Origin: Diadophis punctatus similis
Taxonomy: Eukaryota; Chordata; Lepidosauria; Squamata; Dipsadidae
Direction of reading: 5' to 3'
NCBI GenBank assembly: GCA_023053685.1
Contig: JALIGW010000016.1
Location: forward strand, 5,464,001-5,528,000
DNA length: 64,000 nucleotides
Positions 34,868 to 48,600 of the stretch are shown piece after piece; position 1 is the first letter of the stretch; each line of letters opens with the position of its first letter. The position numbers and the translations under genes are program-made. The notes beneath the pieces were generated by a model. That model saw only the letters and a list, made by a program, of their open reading frames with translations, was not told the DNA's origin and did not search any database.

Positions 34868-36666
34868 ACAAAACCGCCTTCAAATTGTTTAAGCGAAGGA
34901 AATCCGGGGGCGCCATGCCAAGCATCTTCGGTGTGAGGAGCGGCGGCAAAAGCAAAAGCGGCGAAGGCGGCGGCGGCGGGCAGGGAACGGGCATGGTGAG
35001 GAGCAAGACCCACGACGGCCTGGCCGAGGTGCTGGAGCTGGAGAGCGGCAGGAACGAGGCCCCAGGGACGGTCGAGAGCGGCCGTGTGGCGGGTAGCGGG
35101 GGCGCCTCTGTGGCCGCCAAGGAAGCCGTTTCTTCCTGCTCGGCCTCGGCCGCGGCGGCGGGCAAATCGCACAGCTTCTTCTCGCTGTTGCGCAAAAACG
35201 GCCGCTCCGACGAAGGCGGCAAAGGCGAGCGAGCCAAAGGGCGCGGGGGCCTCAAAGGGCTCTTCAGCAGCATGCGGTGGCCCCGGCGGGAGAAGCCGGG
35301 CGGCGGGGGGAAGGACGACGAGGGCCAGGCCAGTCCCAGCATCCTCAATACGGGCTCCCTCACGGCCAGCCTGGAATGCATCAAAGAGGAGGCAGCACCG
35401 CCAGGAGCGCCCGCTGACACCGTCCGGACCCCCCTGGTCACTAAGGATGGAGAACAACCCACGAGTCCCCTTGCCGCTGAGGTCATGCCCACCCCGGACC
35501 TGGCACCGCAGCCGGCCCCATGTGGCTCTGGAGGAGAGGAGCTTCCCGGGATTCTGCCCCAGGAGAAAGAGATCCATCCTGAATCCACCAGTAGTGATGG
35601 CCAAGAGATCAAGGAGGACTCGGCTAAAACAGGTGACCTCCCCGTCAAGTCTTCCCCCCCTGTTGAACCCAAGTATGAACGCAGCCAAGAGACGGCGGCA
35701 GCCCCTGACCCTTCCTCTCTTGATCCACCCTCTGAGCCATCTATTGACCGTATTTGTTTGATGTTTGCTGACGTGACTTCACTGAAAAGCTTTGACTCTC
35801 TTACAGGCTGTGGGGACATTATTGCTGACCAGGAAGATGACGTGGGCAGCGGCGGTGGCAGTGGTGGAGGTGGAAGTGAGAGGAGTGCCCCTGGGACTGG
35901 CAAAGCCGGTCCCTCCAAGAAGCCTACCGGTGTGGTGACTTACCAGGGAGGAGGAGAGGAGATGGCCAGCCCTGAACAGGTGGGAGGTACTCAGGAGTTC
36001 TGGGATTTATTGTCAAACACTGAAGAGAAATCACAGGGGACATCAGGAAGGAAGGAATTCCCTGAGACCTCCAAAGGTGATAAGATTGTCAGGAGAGTTC
36101 AGGATGGGTCAGTAAATGGAAAGCACATTGGTCTTAGCCAGATTCCAGTTCACCACCAAAAAGAAGACCAGAAAAATAGAGAAAAGGAGCAGCAAGAAGC
36201 CATCCCCAGCGGTGATGAGGGCTATTGGGATTCTACTACACCTGGACCTGAAGAAGACAATACTAATAGTATTCAGAAAGAGGTAATTCCCAGGGACAGC
36301 TACAGTGGGGATGCTCTCTATGATCTGTATACTGATCCAGATGAAAACACAGCAGCTGTGACTTCTGCAGAAAATATCACCAAGCCATTATCTCCGATAA
36401 CAACTACCTGTCCAGTCAAAACCCATACAACTTCACTCAAGGATTCCAAGATACCCATCAGTATCAAGCATTTTACATCGCCACATGGTAGCCATGGCCA
36501 GGATTCCAGTAATAGCCATCACATTGTACACCACCAGGCTGCCAAAAGTGAGATCCCTAGAACAAAAATCCCTGTTTCAAAAGTGCTTGTACACCGAGCC
36601 AGTTACCGAAGTTTAGCAGGGACAACAGGTAAAACAGCCACATATCATGAAAGTGCCAAAAAATAA
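34795..36666 (+). CDS. AMER2: APC membrane recruitment protein 2
   Basis: AMER2 (FAM123A) is a membrane adaptor that binds PI(4,5)P2, brings APC to the plasma membrane, dampens Wnt/beta-catenin signalling and binds the microtubule plus-end protein EB1. The family is expressed largely in the nervous system. The reading frame is a single exon of 623 residues; human AMER2 is about 671. I chose the ATG at 34795 because GCCGCCATGG is an ideal context and MDAHCD matches the family start; the open frame upstream begins at GTG. Visible blocks are: basic KLNKTAFKLFKRRKSGG (23-39, lipid-binding region), PSIFGV (42-47), KSHSFFSLLRKNGRS (124-138), GLKGLFSSMRW (152-162), the conserved DRICLMFADVTSLKSFDSL block from 318, EGYWDSTTPGPEED (from 475), and DSYSGDALYDLY (501-512). 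SxIP-like EB1 motifs are SQIP (448-451), SKIP (551-554), SEIP (585-588) and TKIP (590-593). A Gly/Ser run at about 353-363 is low complexity. The protein ends SAKK. Identification is from family knowledge and is very secure. Confidence 0.97.
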   Translation: MDAHCDGGEPTALGEQPPPPAGKLNKTAFKLFKRRKSGGAMPSIFGVRSGGKSKSGEGGGGGQGTGMVRSKTHDGLAEVLELESGRNEAPGTVESGRVAGSGGASVAAKEAVSSCSASAAAAGKSHSFFSLLRKNGRSDEGGKGERAKGRGGLKGLFSSMRWPRREKPGGGGKDDEGQASPSILNTGSLTASLECIKEEAAPPGAPADTVRTPLVTKDGEQPTSPLAAEVMPTPDLAPQPAPCGSGGEELPGILPQEKEIHPESTSSDGQEIKEDSAKTGDLPVKSSPPVEPKYERSQETAAAPDPSSLDPPSEPSIDRICLMFADVTSLKSFDSLTGCGDIIADQEDDVGSGGGSGGGGSERSAPGTGKAGPSKKPTGVVTYQGGGEEMASPEQVGGTQEFWDLLSNTEEKSQGTSGRKEFPETSKGDKIVRRVQDGSVNGKHIGLSQIPVHHQKEDQKNREKEQQEAIPSGDEGYWDSTTPGPEEDNTNSIQKEVIPRDSYSGDALYDLYTDPDENTAAVTSAENITKPLSPITTTCPVKTHTTSLKDSKIPISIKHFTSPHGSHGQDSSNSHHIVHHQAAKSEIPRTKIPVSKVLVHRASYRSLAGTTGKTATYHESAKK

Positions 36667-37990
<1,324 letters not shown>

Positions 37991-40136
37991 TTTTTTAATC
38001 TCAGGCAACAATAAACATGTTGAGGGCCACAGAATATATGAGTACTACTGAGGTAGTTACTGTACAGTGTTGACATCTTTTCAGTAAAGTATCTTATTAT
38101 ATGCATAAAGACTTATTTTCAAGACAGGTAGGAAGGGTAGGGTGTTATGTCAATCCATTTGGAAATTAATGCATTTATAATTAAAATTTGCTTTTAAAAC
38201 CAATATAGAGTATTAACTAAAAAATAACAAATTACTTACATGACTAACATTTTAGTCATTAAGCATTTGTTTAACCTTTTTAGCTTTTACAGTAAATAAG
38301 GATAGGTATTCAAAATACACATCAAAAGAGTAGAGGCTTTATACAAATAAAGAAAAGCTAAAAATACAAGTTTGGAATGTAGTAACAATTGTTTAATTGC
38401 TTATATTAATTAAATTATATTGAAATACTCTATGTACTGTATAGCGGTGCAAAAAACAAGATTTGTTTATTTGTAAAGCTCAAGCTCCAAAAAGTGAATT
38501 TAGATACCTGAGAATGGGCCATTTGGGATTTCCCCCTCTTTTTTCCCCCTTACTGTAAACAACTGAATCCATAGTGTGTCAAAACGGTGTTACAAGCTAT
38601 TTTTTCCAAGTAATTTCACGTTCTTAAGTAATTTGCTATGCAGAGTAGAAATGGAGGAACAAACACAGCCTATTCCTTTCTGCATGAGGCACGTGGAACT
38701 AATTTTGGGGATCCTAGCCAGGTTTTTCTACTCATGGTTCATGCTCTGAAGTATGGCTGTTCTGTGCTGTAAGTGGACTTTAGGTTTATTATCCCACATA
38801 GCAGCTCCCATGCATTACGGTAAACTGCTTTTGAAATTTTCAAAGGGAATTTGTAATATGTCTAGTTAAGAAAAACAAATATGAGATTAAAGCAAGGGTG
38901 ATCTTTGGATTCAGCTAATAACGTGTCTTGATTGTAATATTACATATATAGGTTCTGATCCTCAACCACTAAATTCTAGAAAGTAAGAAAACTGTTTCTA
39001 ATGGTTTGTAGATAATGTGTCAGAAACTTGAGGTGGGTCATGTCATCCATTATCCTGTGAAAGAAGCAAAAATCAAAGCCTTTCTATATTTGTTATGTGG
39101 CTGTATATTCAAGCCTGAAATATCCATTCTAAACATGCTTAAACATTGGCAATAGGTTTTGTCATAATAAATGAGATCTCCCATGTAAAATGCATGCTTA
39201 TTAGAATGTGAAGGCACTATCTGGTGGTATACTTTATATATGGTATTGTCTCAAAATGTATTTGTGGGTTGTTGCAGGTGCACTCCTTATGCAAACCTAA
39301 TGTATATATGCATGTATATTCCCATGGATACGCATACCATACATGCACACATTTCTGCAAAGTGCTAAATGGCATGTATATTAATTTCCAAAGGATAAGA
39401 TCAAGGATATACAGAGCAATTCTGTTCAAATCATTTTGACAGTTAATCACCTTTTTGTGAGAAAGGGATTGGTATTTAGCCTGATTTTGCTTTAAAAAAT
39501 AGGATGAAGAGAGTGAGTGGCTCACTTTAATGTAGGCCCTTTCATTGGGAATTCTGCAACTACATCAGATGAAACCATTTTTATTTGTACTGTAACTCTA
39601 ATATTTTGGAAGGAAACATGTAAAGGACACAGAACTTTAATGCTAGTAAATATATAAGAAATGTTTATTCTGTTTTATACCATTGAAGGGCATGCTCTCC
39701 TTTTGCATGCTGTTTAAGCAAGTCTATCACCATGCTCCTTGTTTTATTATAAAAATAGTGCATACATAAGAGCTCAGGGAGCTAAAGTTGCAATGGAAAG
39801 AGAACGTTGTCATTTGTGAAATGAGTTAATTACAGAACAAAACAGTGGTGCACCAGTTAAAGTATTAATAATTAAATTTCCTTATTTTTCTTGCAAATTT
39901 TAATCGTACAGATTTTGTTTATCTGTAGTATATTTATAAGAAGAAATAATAGATTTAACTATAGATAAGTTTCCCTTTCCATGAATAACTGAAGAAATTA
40001 AACATGATGTCTTTTGTTTTTCTCATTTTTTTGATTTTTCATCGTTATCTTGTCCTGTTTCTGAAAATTGATAAATACAGCTCAAGGCATAATTTATGAC
40101 TGAAAGTATTCATGATTAATTAGAAATATATTTAAG
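37991..40136. other. Downstream of AMER2, nothing recognised
   Basis: Unique-looking AT-rich DNA free of recognisable repeats. It could hold more 3' UTR or conserved non-coding elements, which cannot be told from one sequence. Confidence 0.45.
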
Positions 40137-40512
40137 TAGCCTTTGACTTATGAAGGGTTGCTTAGTGACTGTTCAAAGTTATGATAGAGTTTCAAAATGG
40201 GACTTAAGTTGTAATGTTGATTACCCTCTGCAGTCATGTGGCCATGTTTTGGATGCTCAGCAACCAGCCTGCATTTACGGTCTTTTGCCAGTGCCCCATA
40301 GTCAAATGATTGCGATTTATGACATTTTTGCCTGAAACTGACATTTACTTTTGATTTCTCGCAAAAATTGCTCTGTAGCGAACAATTGGTTCACTTAGTG
40401 ATTGTAGTGTTAACTTAACGACTGCCGCCAGAAAGGTTGTAAAACATCACAGCCATGTGGTGACCTGCTGAAATTGTGGGCTCAGTTACAGTTGTGAGGA
40501 CTTACCTCTATG
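40137..40512. repeat. Family A dispersed repeat, diverged
   Basis: Shares 'tttgacttatgaagggttgc', 'gttcacttagtgattg', 'taacttaacgactgc' and 'gtgggctcagttac' with other copies. Confidence 0.6.
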
Positions 40513-43500
40513 TGGTTCTGATAAACATACAGTCATTTTGTAATGTCAGGATGAGGTTATTATTTCTCTCTGTTTATTCTGTTGGAAATGCACGATGCTA
40601 ATAAGGAAAGTATTAAGGTAGCTGTTGTCTCAACGTATGGCTGTGAAGTTAAAATGACTGGCATCTGGCAAAAGGAAGTTAAGAAGGAATCTGTTCTTGT
40701 ATCAGTTGATATGACCCAGTACAGTAGCAACTCATTTATCTGCTAGCAGTATTTATAAGTTGATGACAATCATATCTTAAAAAAGATAATTGAAGCCAAG
40801 TATTTATTCCTTACCATAATAACACAGATCTTTATAAATCATGTAAAAGCCATAGGGTGATTCTATCTTTGCAAGACAAAGTATAGTTGCCATGAAAGTA
40901 ATATTTATTTAAAAGGCCCTACGTGTATTGTTCAGATCTTGGCTGGTTCAAATCCAGAGCACTGGTTAATAACAAGGAGATATAGATAACCAGCCCCTTA
41001 TAAACTGTTTAGTGATTATCTGAATTTTTGCAGTCCATATTTGAATCCATACTACAGCCAGATGTCATAATAATAAGGTTCCTGCAGGTCTTAGAAGACT
41101 ATAATTAACAAATATCTGTCATTACATAAGACTTGTGAATTTGCCAAGCTGTTGCTAGAATTTTAAGACCAGGGCACGTTAAGGAATCAAGAAAATGTGA
41201 AACTTGTGTGGGAAAAAAAGCAATGGAAAACATTAGTTACTGCAGAAAATAGCATGGGGAAATGTCATATTATTCTGGTGACATGAACATTAAAATTTTT
41301 GGTGCTGCCTTTGAATTAGAAGTATTTCAGTCAAATCTTGACCCTATCTGCAATTACACTCCACCTACATGCTGCTACAACCAGTGTCTTTAAAAGTGGT
41401 CCTTAATTATTGACAAACCATCATTTCATGCAATTAAATTTATTCCTGTTTACTCTAAAGTAATTCCTACTGCTCAGTGGCCTTATTCCCAGGCATAGTA
41501 TTAAGTAGTTAATTATTTTCAAATGTTTAATTTTGCAACTTGTAAATGCGGCTAATTTTTGCCAGGTTATTTTTATTTTTAAATATATATATTTGTATTT
41601 TAGAAAAATAAACAATACCTAAGACCGTGCACTGAAAAGCATGCTAAACAAAATTCTGTTGGTACGCTGTATACCCCCTTAATAGATTAATATAAAAGGG
41701 GGGCAAAGTTAATTTAGAAATTTAGGAAGGAAACAAAAGATTATCATCTTGGAGGCATTCTTTAGAGTTGTGCAGGTGAATCAGAGATTCCTGTATTTCT
41801 GCAGCCTTAATTGGCTAATTGATTTTGCAAGTCCCAAAGATGCTGTATCTTTTAATAATTGTCACTATTTTTATTTGTTAAAGAAGACTTTATTAAAATT
41901 CTATTTGGGATGATGCTTGTGCTGTTATCCTGTACTTAACATATAAAGACTATATTAGAGCAGGCATTTCAATCTCTTTGCACTTACTGTTCACCTAGTA
42001 CATTTTATATGTTTTTAGAAAATGCATACTATAGTATAGTTCTAGTATTTTATATCATATGTTTTTAGGAAACTATTTTCAGAAGGAGGTACTTTTTTCT
42101 CTTAGTAGTATGAACTGCCTTGTGCACCCGTAGTTTACTCTCATAGATACAAAATTTGTGCTGAAAATGTGGTCTGCATTTGACACAAAGAATTCATTCT
42201 CATTTCAGTGTACATGCATTGCTATTTATTGGCAGAAATCCACAACCCACTTCAGCAATTCAATTGACTTTAGTCTGGGATAAATGGGATGTGGATTGTA
42301 GCCATCTGCAGTCATGGGAATAAAGCACATGGAATAAATTTAAAACAGGCCCTGCCATTACAAAGCAAATGCATGATTGGTGTTACTGAAGAAGCAAACT
42401 GATTACCCTGTAAACATCCTGACTAGTTTAGCAATGAAGAAAAAGCACACAAAATTGGTAGTATTTTTGTTTATAAATTTATCCTTGGGAGATTCCATTT
42501 CTGCTTAATTTTTCATGCCCTCTGCTGAATTATTTATTAACACTTAAATGATATTGCATCAAAGTCTTTGAAATATCTGATTCTGAGGGTAATTCCAGCA
42601 TGCTTCTGTATCAGAGCAAATTGCCATGGTTTTGCCTGGTGAAGCAAAACTACTAGTTAGTCTGGAAATTTATGGGATTGCCAAAATACAAGGGAGCTGT
42701 CGGATTCTGAACCTGACCTCACTCTGAAGCTTTTCATGCTGTTAACAGCATGGTCTCAAAAACGTTTTTGTTTTGTTTGGGATAATGCTTGTGAATAAAG
42801 GTTTGATTCCACAATATAGTACAGAAGCTACGTTTTATAAGAAAATAGGATGTATGAGGAAAATAGGATGTATTGTTACTGATAGGAAGTTATATTGCTT
42901 TTGTCTTTAGGTGAGAAGGAACATACTTTATCAAGGCTATGGTAGAGTAGAAATTGATATATTTATACACTAAATAGTGCAACAATATGTTCCAAATTTC
43001 TCCTTTTGTAAACAGACATCACATATGTGTTCATGTGTAATTTTATTCACACTATTCCCATTCTGAGTAGGAGATCATAATCATAAGGTCTTTTAAATAT
43101 TTATGGAATATATTCTGCTACAATGGAACAATATGATTTGAAACCAGATGGTGGATACAATGAAACTTGACGCTAAAAGTTGAGAGTAAATTGCATGGAG
43201 TTCCAATTTTGTCGTAAAAAATACCTATTTATGGACAGCATGATTCTGAATGTGATCATGGGGGATTTAACTTTCATCTCTTGTGCTGTGTTGCAATCCA
43301 TCCATCCCTACTTTAATTGTAGAGAGGGGGAGGGAATCAAATATTGTAGCTGAAACTCCAAAATTTTACAAATATAATACTTCACAAATGTAGGATACCA
43401 TAATATGAAGTCTGGTTCTGGTACTTGCATTCTCAAATAGATGTGAAGAAAGTACCACCACTTCACCCTGCCCAATTCCCTAGTTACTCTGATTCCAGAG

Positions 43501-44650
43501 CTTCTAGTCTTTCAAAAAATCCAATTCGGTCACTTCAAACGTGTTCAATATGTGCCTGATGTTATTACATGTTTCAAAAAACCCAGGGATTACCAAAAAG
43601 CGAAAGCTGAGACTCCTTGTCAAACATGAATTTGGTGGCAAATCTGATTTTATTATAACCTGAAATATGAAAACATATATCTTTCTACCTATGAGATGAA
43701 TGTTGTATTACCATGCGAAGCTACAGGCACAACAGTTACGGTGACTTGAGTTTTTTGCCATAAGCAATAGTTCACTTACTGAATGTGCAGACATCTCTTG
43801 TGCTTTTAAATTGTTTTTAATCCTTTTGTTTGATGTATTTCCCTGATTTTGCTTGACATCTATGACATTTAGTGTTGAATCTTTAGGCAAAGTAGCAGTA
43901 ATAATTATTTTTTGAACAGATATAGAATCAGTAACTAATATAACTAAACTGAGAGGAATAAAATAAAACAATGCAAGCTATTTCTTAAATATTGAACTCA
44001 GGGGCTGCATATCATTAGGAACCATGCCTATGTAGCAGTAGAAGTTAAAATGAAAAGCTGCAAACTGGTGGGAAAATATGGAATTCTAGAATATAGTAAC
44101 ATTTCATTCATATTTGTTATTGAGTTCAGAGAATTAGAACAAACCTGGGACTCTCAATTAAAATGCAATCCACTTCCATCATTGATACCATTTAAATTCT
44201 CTTAAAGCCATGAGTTAAGATAATCCCAAAGTTTGCATTAAACTGCTTTTTTTATATCCCATATTTTGGAGTGACCTGATTAATATCACCTATTTGAATG
44301 AAGCACACAAAATCTTAACATGTAAGAGCGTGTCAAAATCCCAGTGGCCCTGCATCTCTGTATACAAAATCCCTTCACACCTGATGTGTTACTCAGTTAT
44401 TGGCTGTGAGTGTTATTGCTTGTATCACTTGTTTAAAGTGGATTTGTATTATGTATCGCAAATCTATTTTTCACTTCCATTCATATATAGTCACAAACCC
44501 GCTTCCCATTATGAATGCATTCTAAATGTAATGCTCTCTGCTTTGATACTGCATATCTTCTTGTGTAGTTTTATTCTACTCATCTTTCATAGCCTGATCA
44601 GATCGCTTTTGGCATGATTTCCTTACATTGCTATTCTACATTTTCTCTCT
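40513..44650. other. 4.1 kb with no recognised feature
   Basis: AT-rich, apparently single-copy DNA downstream of AMER2. There is no open frame with family resemblance and no clear repeat. The absence of insertions here contrasts with the rest of the window. Confidence 0.45.
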
Positions 44651-44658
44651 GCTTACAC

Positions 44659-45092
44659 CAGTGATGGCGAACCTTTTTTCCCTCGGGTGCCGAAAGCGCG
44701 TGCGCGTGCGCTGTCACGCACATGCGAGTGCCCATACCCATAATTCAATGCTTGGGGAGGGCGAAAACTGCCTCCCACGCCCCCACAGAGGCCCTCTGGA
44801 GGCAGGAAACAGCCCATTTCCCAACTTCCGGTGGGCCCGGTAGGCCCATTTTTCATCCTCCCCAGGCTCCAGAGGCTTCCCTGGAGCCTGGGGAAGGTGA
44901 AAACACCCCCCTGGCCCCCCAGAGGCCCTCCGGAAACCTAAAATGGCCTCCAAGAGCCTCCGCACGAGCCGAAAATCAGCTGGCCAGTGCACACATGTGC
45001 GCTGGAGCTGAGCTAGGGCAACAGCTCACGTGCCGGCAGATATGGCTCCGTGTGCCACCTATGGCACACGTGTCATAGGTTCGCCATCACTG
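44659..45092. mobile_element. 434-bp hAT MITE, CAGTGATGGCGAAC-type termini
   Basis: The termini are CAGTGATGGCGAACC and GGTTCGCCATCACTG. Exact 8-bp duplications GCTTACAC lie at 44651-44658 and 45093-45100. It is in inverted orientation relative to 2387-2817. Open frames within it are shadows. Confidence 0.93.
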
Positions 45093-45100
45093 GCTTACAC

Positions 45101-48100
45101 TGTGTATTTCCATGCTTATTTATTTTGCCCTAATGCCAGCAATAATGATATCCGAGTTATCTTTCATTCAGTTTGCTTTTTGCCAGCAATATTTTCTCCA
45201 TACCCATCCCCTTTCACTCAACCAGAAGTGCATTTTCCAGACAAATTTTCCTTTTTTCCTGCCAAAAATCTCTTCTCCTGCAGTCTAAGCACACTGCAGG
45301 GTGCATATGCATTGTTTATAAGCATGTCACATAGCATCAGTCATACATTTCTGTGAACATCTTCATTGGTGCATTTTTTATGAGCAGCCCACTCCATTCT
45401 GCTACCTTGTCAGAATTGTGTTACTGCATTCTCCAAAATAGACAAAGTTTAATTGACAAATGATATAGTTCATTTAAAAGAATAAATGTGGGGTTTGCTG
45501 ATCAACTCTACCATTTTAAAGAATCTTTTGCTTTGTACTAGGTGTCAGTGTGCTTTGTAAAAATTATTACCTTTCATGATAGAGAACTGTTATTTCATTT
45601 TTCTCAACATGCAACAATTAAAAGTATACAAGATATGGAGAAGGAGAATTTGTCCTTCCATGCGCTACCATTCTGACTAAAACTAATGCAGTCAGTGTTT
45701 TAAGGAAAGGTGGATGTTTCCAGCTAATACAGAACAGATCATCAGCTTCAATCATGCATGGCATCAATATACCGGTAGTTGAGAAATAATAAAATATATG
45801 CCACCACCTTCTTTGTTATTTTTGAATGTGCAGAAATCATTTAAAAGACTTTGTGATCATTCCTACCCTGCTCAAAAGCTGGATATTTATTTCATAGCAT
45901 TTCATGCAAAATGAAAAGCTTTGATTTTGAGTATCAGTCAATTGACGTGAGAAAAGTCTATATAACGTGTCAGTAAAAGCTGAACAATACCTGAATAGGC
46001 ACCCTCACTTCTTTTTAAAGGTTTGTTTTACTAGCAGATGGAAATCCTATTGTTTTCCATATTTTGACGATCTTCCCCATCACATTTATGTGCAAACTAC
46101 ATTTATTGCTGTTGCTTTGTTCTACCAGTAATACTACCAGCAATTCAGTCCAGGACTAACACTTGGTGTTTGACTTGTGCAATTTCAAATTAATACAATC
46201 AATACCAAACTTAATTTAGTTTGTGATGGTAGAAAAGGGATCAGATCCCTTCAAGTACAGTAAATTGAATGTGCTGTCTACTGTGCTATCTGCCTGTCAT
46301 TTTGTGGTTTACTGTATGCTTTTTTGTTTTATAATTTGAATTTGAATTTTTAAAGAAAAATGTTTTAGCAAGTTGATAATACTGGTTTGGGATTATGAGG
46401 ATGATGATAATGATTTTCTGTGTTTCATTAAAGAAGTCATTGAAGTATCTAAACAGTTCAGCCTATTTTTTTCATACAGAAGTAAAGTAAGCAGAGAACT
46501 AAAAGTAGTTTTTGCTGTTTGGGTAATTATTTAATTTTTGGTTTATGACATATTGATGCTATTTGCAATTGCAGTCTAGCCAAAGTTATGGTATTTAACA
46601 TGAATTGGTGTTGACTGAGCAGTCATGAATCCTAAAAGTAGTTGCCATGGAGTACAAAGGAAGATTTAGGATGCAAATGTGTGTCTGGTATCATAAATAT
46701 TTCTCTTGATTCAGTAAAGCAAATCCATGTCTAAAACTAGCCTTTTGTTTGTGGCACTTGCACCGAAGAATAGAATTATACCCATGGATTGTAATTACTC
46801 AGTATATGTACAGTACTTGTCTTCAATGATTGCTGCATCAGGGTTTCTAGCTTCCATAATAAAACAGAAACCTCTAATCTGAATACTGATATAGCATTCA
46901 TCATGTAAATCTCAGTGACCTAGACGATCCATATGTTGCTTCTGGTACCTTCTAGCATATTGGTAAGTGTTTGTCCAAAGAGTTACTTCAACCTCTACAG
47001 CTGCTGAGATTATTATAACATGCAGTGCACAATAGTCCTGTCAATAATTTCCGTTGATTGACAATAAAAATGGCAGAGTCATTTCCAAGTTCAATCTTGA
47101 GTATCTAAGAAGCAGCTGGGAGATAATCAGCTGGCCTGTGAGAACAACATGGACTTAGATGGATTCTAAAGGAGCTGCTGATGTTTCTTTCCCAGTTCTT
47201 TAAACAACCACAAAGGGAAATACAGTGCTTACTTTTGAAAGATCCAGAACAGACTTGATACAAGCTGACTAAGATAGATTTGTATTGTTATAAAATATTG
47301 ATTTGGTAAATTGCACTCAGCATATTGCAACTGACAGTTCATTTTTAACTACACAGTTTCCCCTGTTGTGCTATTTCTGCTCAGCTTGTTACCAGTGCAG
47401 TAGCATTAAAAATAAATCCAGAATGTCTCTTCACTTCACCTTGCTCAGAAATCAAATATGCTGTGTGTTGTGAGTAATAAAAACTATAAGACACCAACTG
47501 TACAAACTATGTTGCTTAACACATGATTATTTGTATAATTGTTTGATGCCATTAAAAATTGGACATAGTTCTGTTTTAATGAGGGTTTTTATTTAATGTG
47601 GAATATTTAATGCAATAAGTGCTACCAGTATTTTGGATACATATGCATAGGTGTCCAGTACAAAATGTGATGAAAAAATAACAAAATGTGCAATGTGATG
47701 TCATAGTGCAATCCTTTGACCTTACATACAATTACAGAATCAGTTTGTGTCATGATGCCCATTTTACCATTTATCCCAAGACATCTATGTATGCATACAT
47801 GTTAAAAGTAAATCTGAGCACAATTTACTTGCAAGAGTAAAATACGGTAGCAGTAGAAGGAAGTGCTCTTGAGCAGTGTGCATCTATTCGAACGGGATAC
47901 AGAAGAAATTTCTGGAAGATCTATCAGCAGTTATACTTTTTTTTAAAGCTTTTTTTAAAAAAATGTAATTGTAACCTACATTTCAGTGATAAATATCTAT
48001 GTAGAACTTAATTTAAGTGTGTGTTTTATGCACAGAGATGCTTCATTGCTCAAAACAGAGCCTTTCATGCATGACCCTACAAGCGGAGCACAATGGTGAA

Positions 48101-48534
48101 CATACAAACTAATACACAGGAGTGTTGACGCCAAGATCGGAGTTCTAACATCTTGATAGGGAATAAACATGGCGTACAGTGGGGAAAATTATGTGTAGAT
48201 CCAGTAATGGTGCTGCCAGGATTAAGTGGCTTTCCGGAGAAGATCTCACACACACACATTCTTAGGTGTCCCACCTCCACTTTCTCTCCCTCCAGGTTCT
48301 CTTCTAGTCAGCAAGGCAGCACTAGAAACTTTTATTTAATAACTTGGAAAACAAAACTCGGTTTCTATCAAATTCTTAATTTCTCCAGAGACTATCCAAG
48401 TGATGAATGAACTTTGGTCATTGCAACATGGACTTCATGGTCTTCACAGGTGGTTATTTTAGCAACTTGATTCAGTGACTATGCAGTCACACTGATGGAA
48501 TAGAACAAAAAACAGTTTTATTATGGGAGTGTAT
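45101..48534. other. 3.4 kb with no recognised feature
   Basis: AT-rich unique-looking DNA. The open frames at 48077-48280 and 48153-48410 overlap on opposite strands and carry no known motif. Confidence 0.45.
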
Positions 48535-48600
48535 TTATTTATTTATTTAATAGATTTGTATGCCGCCCAACTCCCGGAGGACTCTGGGCAGCTAGGCAGT
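48535..48600 (-). repeat. 3' end of CR1/L2-type LINE (fragment)
   Basis: A (TTTA)n run followed by 'gccgcccaactcccggagga' and a GGGCAGC complement gives the same 3' stem as the intact LINE. Confidence 0.65.

Noticed and set aside
35084..35761. + strand open frame of 225 codons inside AMER2
   Set aside because: It is an alternate frame of the same exon, Arg/Ser/Pro-rich, without motifs.
34561..35918. Long - strand open frames of 375 and 393 codons across AMER2
   Set aside because: They are mirror frames of the GC-rich AMER2 exon, with Ala/Pro/Leu-rich composition and no family resemblance, while the + strand frame matches AMER2 throughout.
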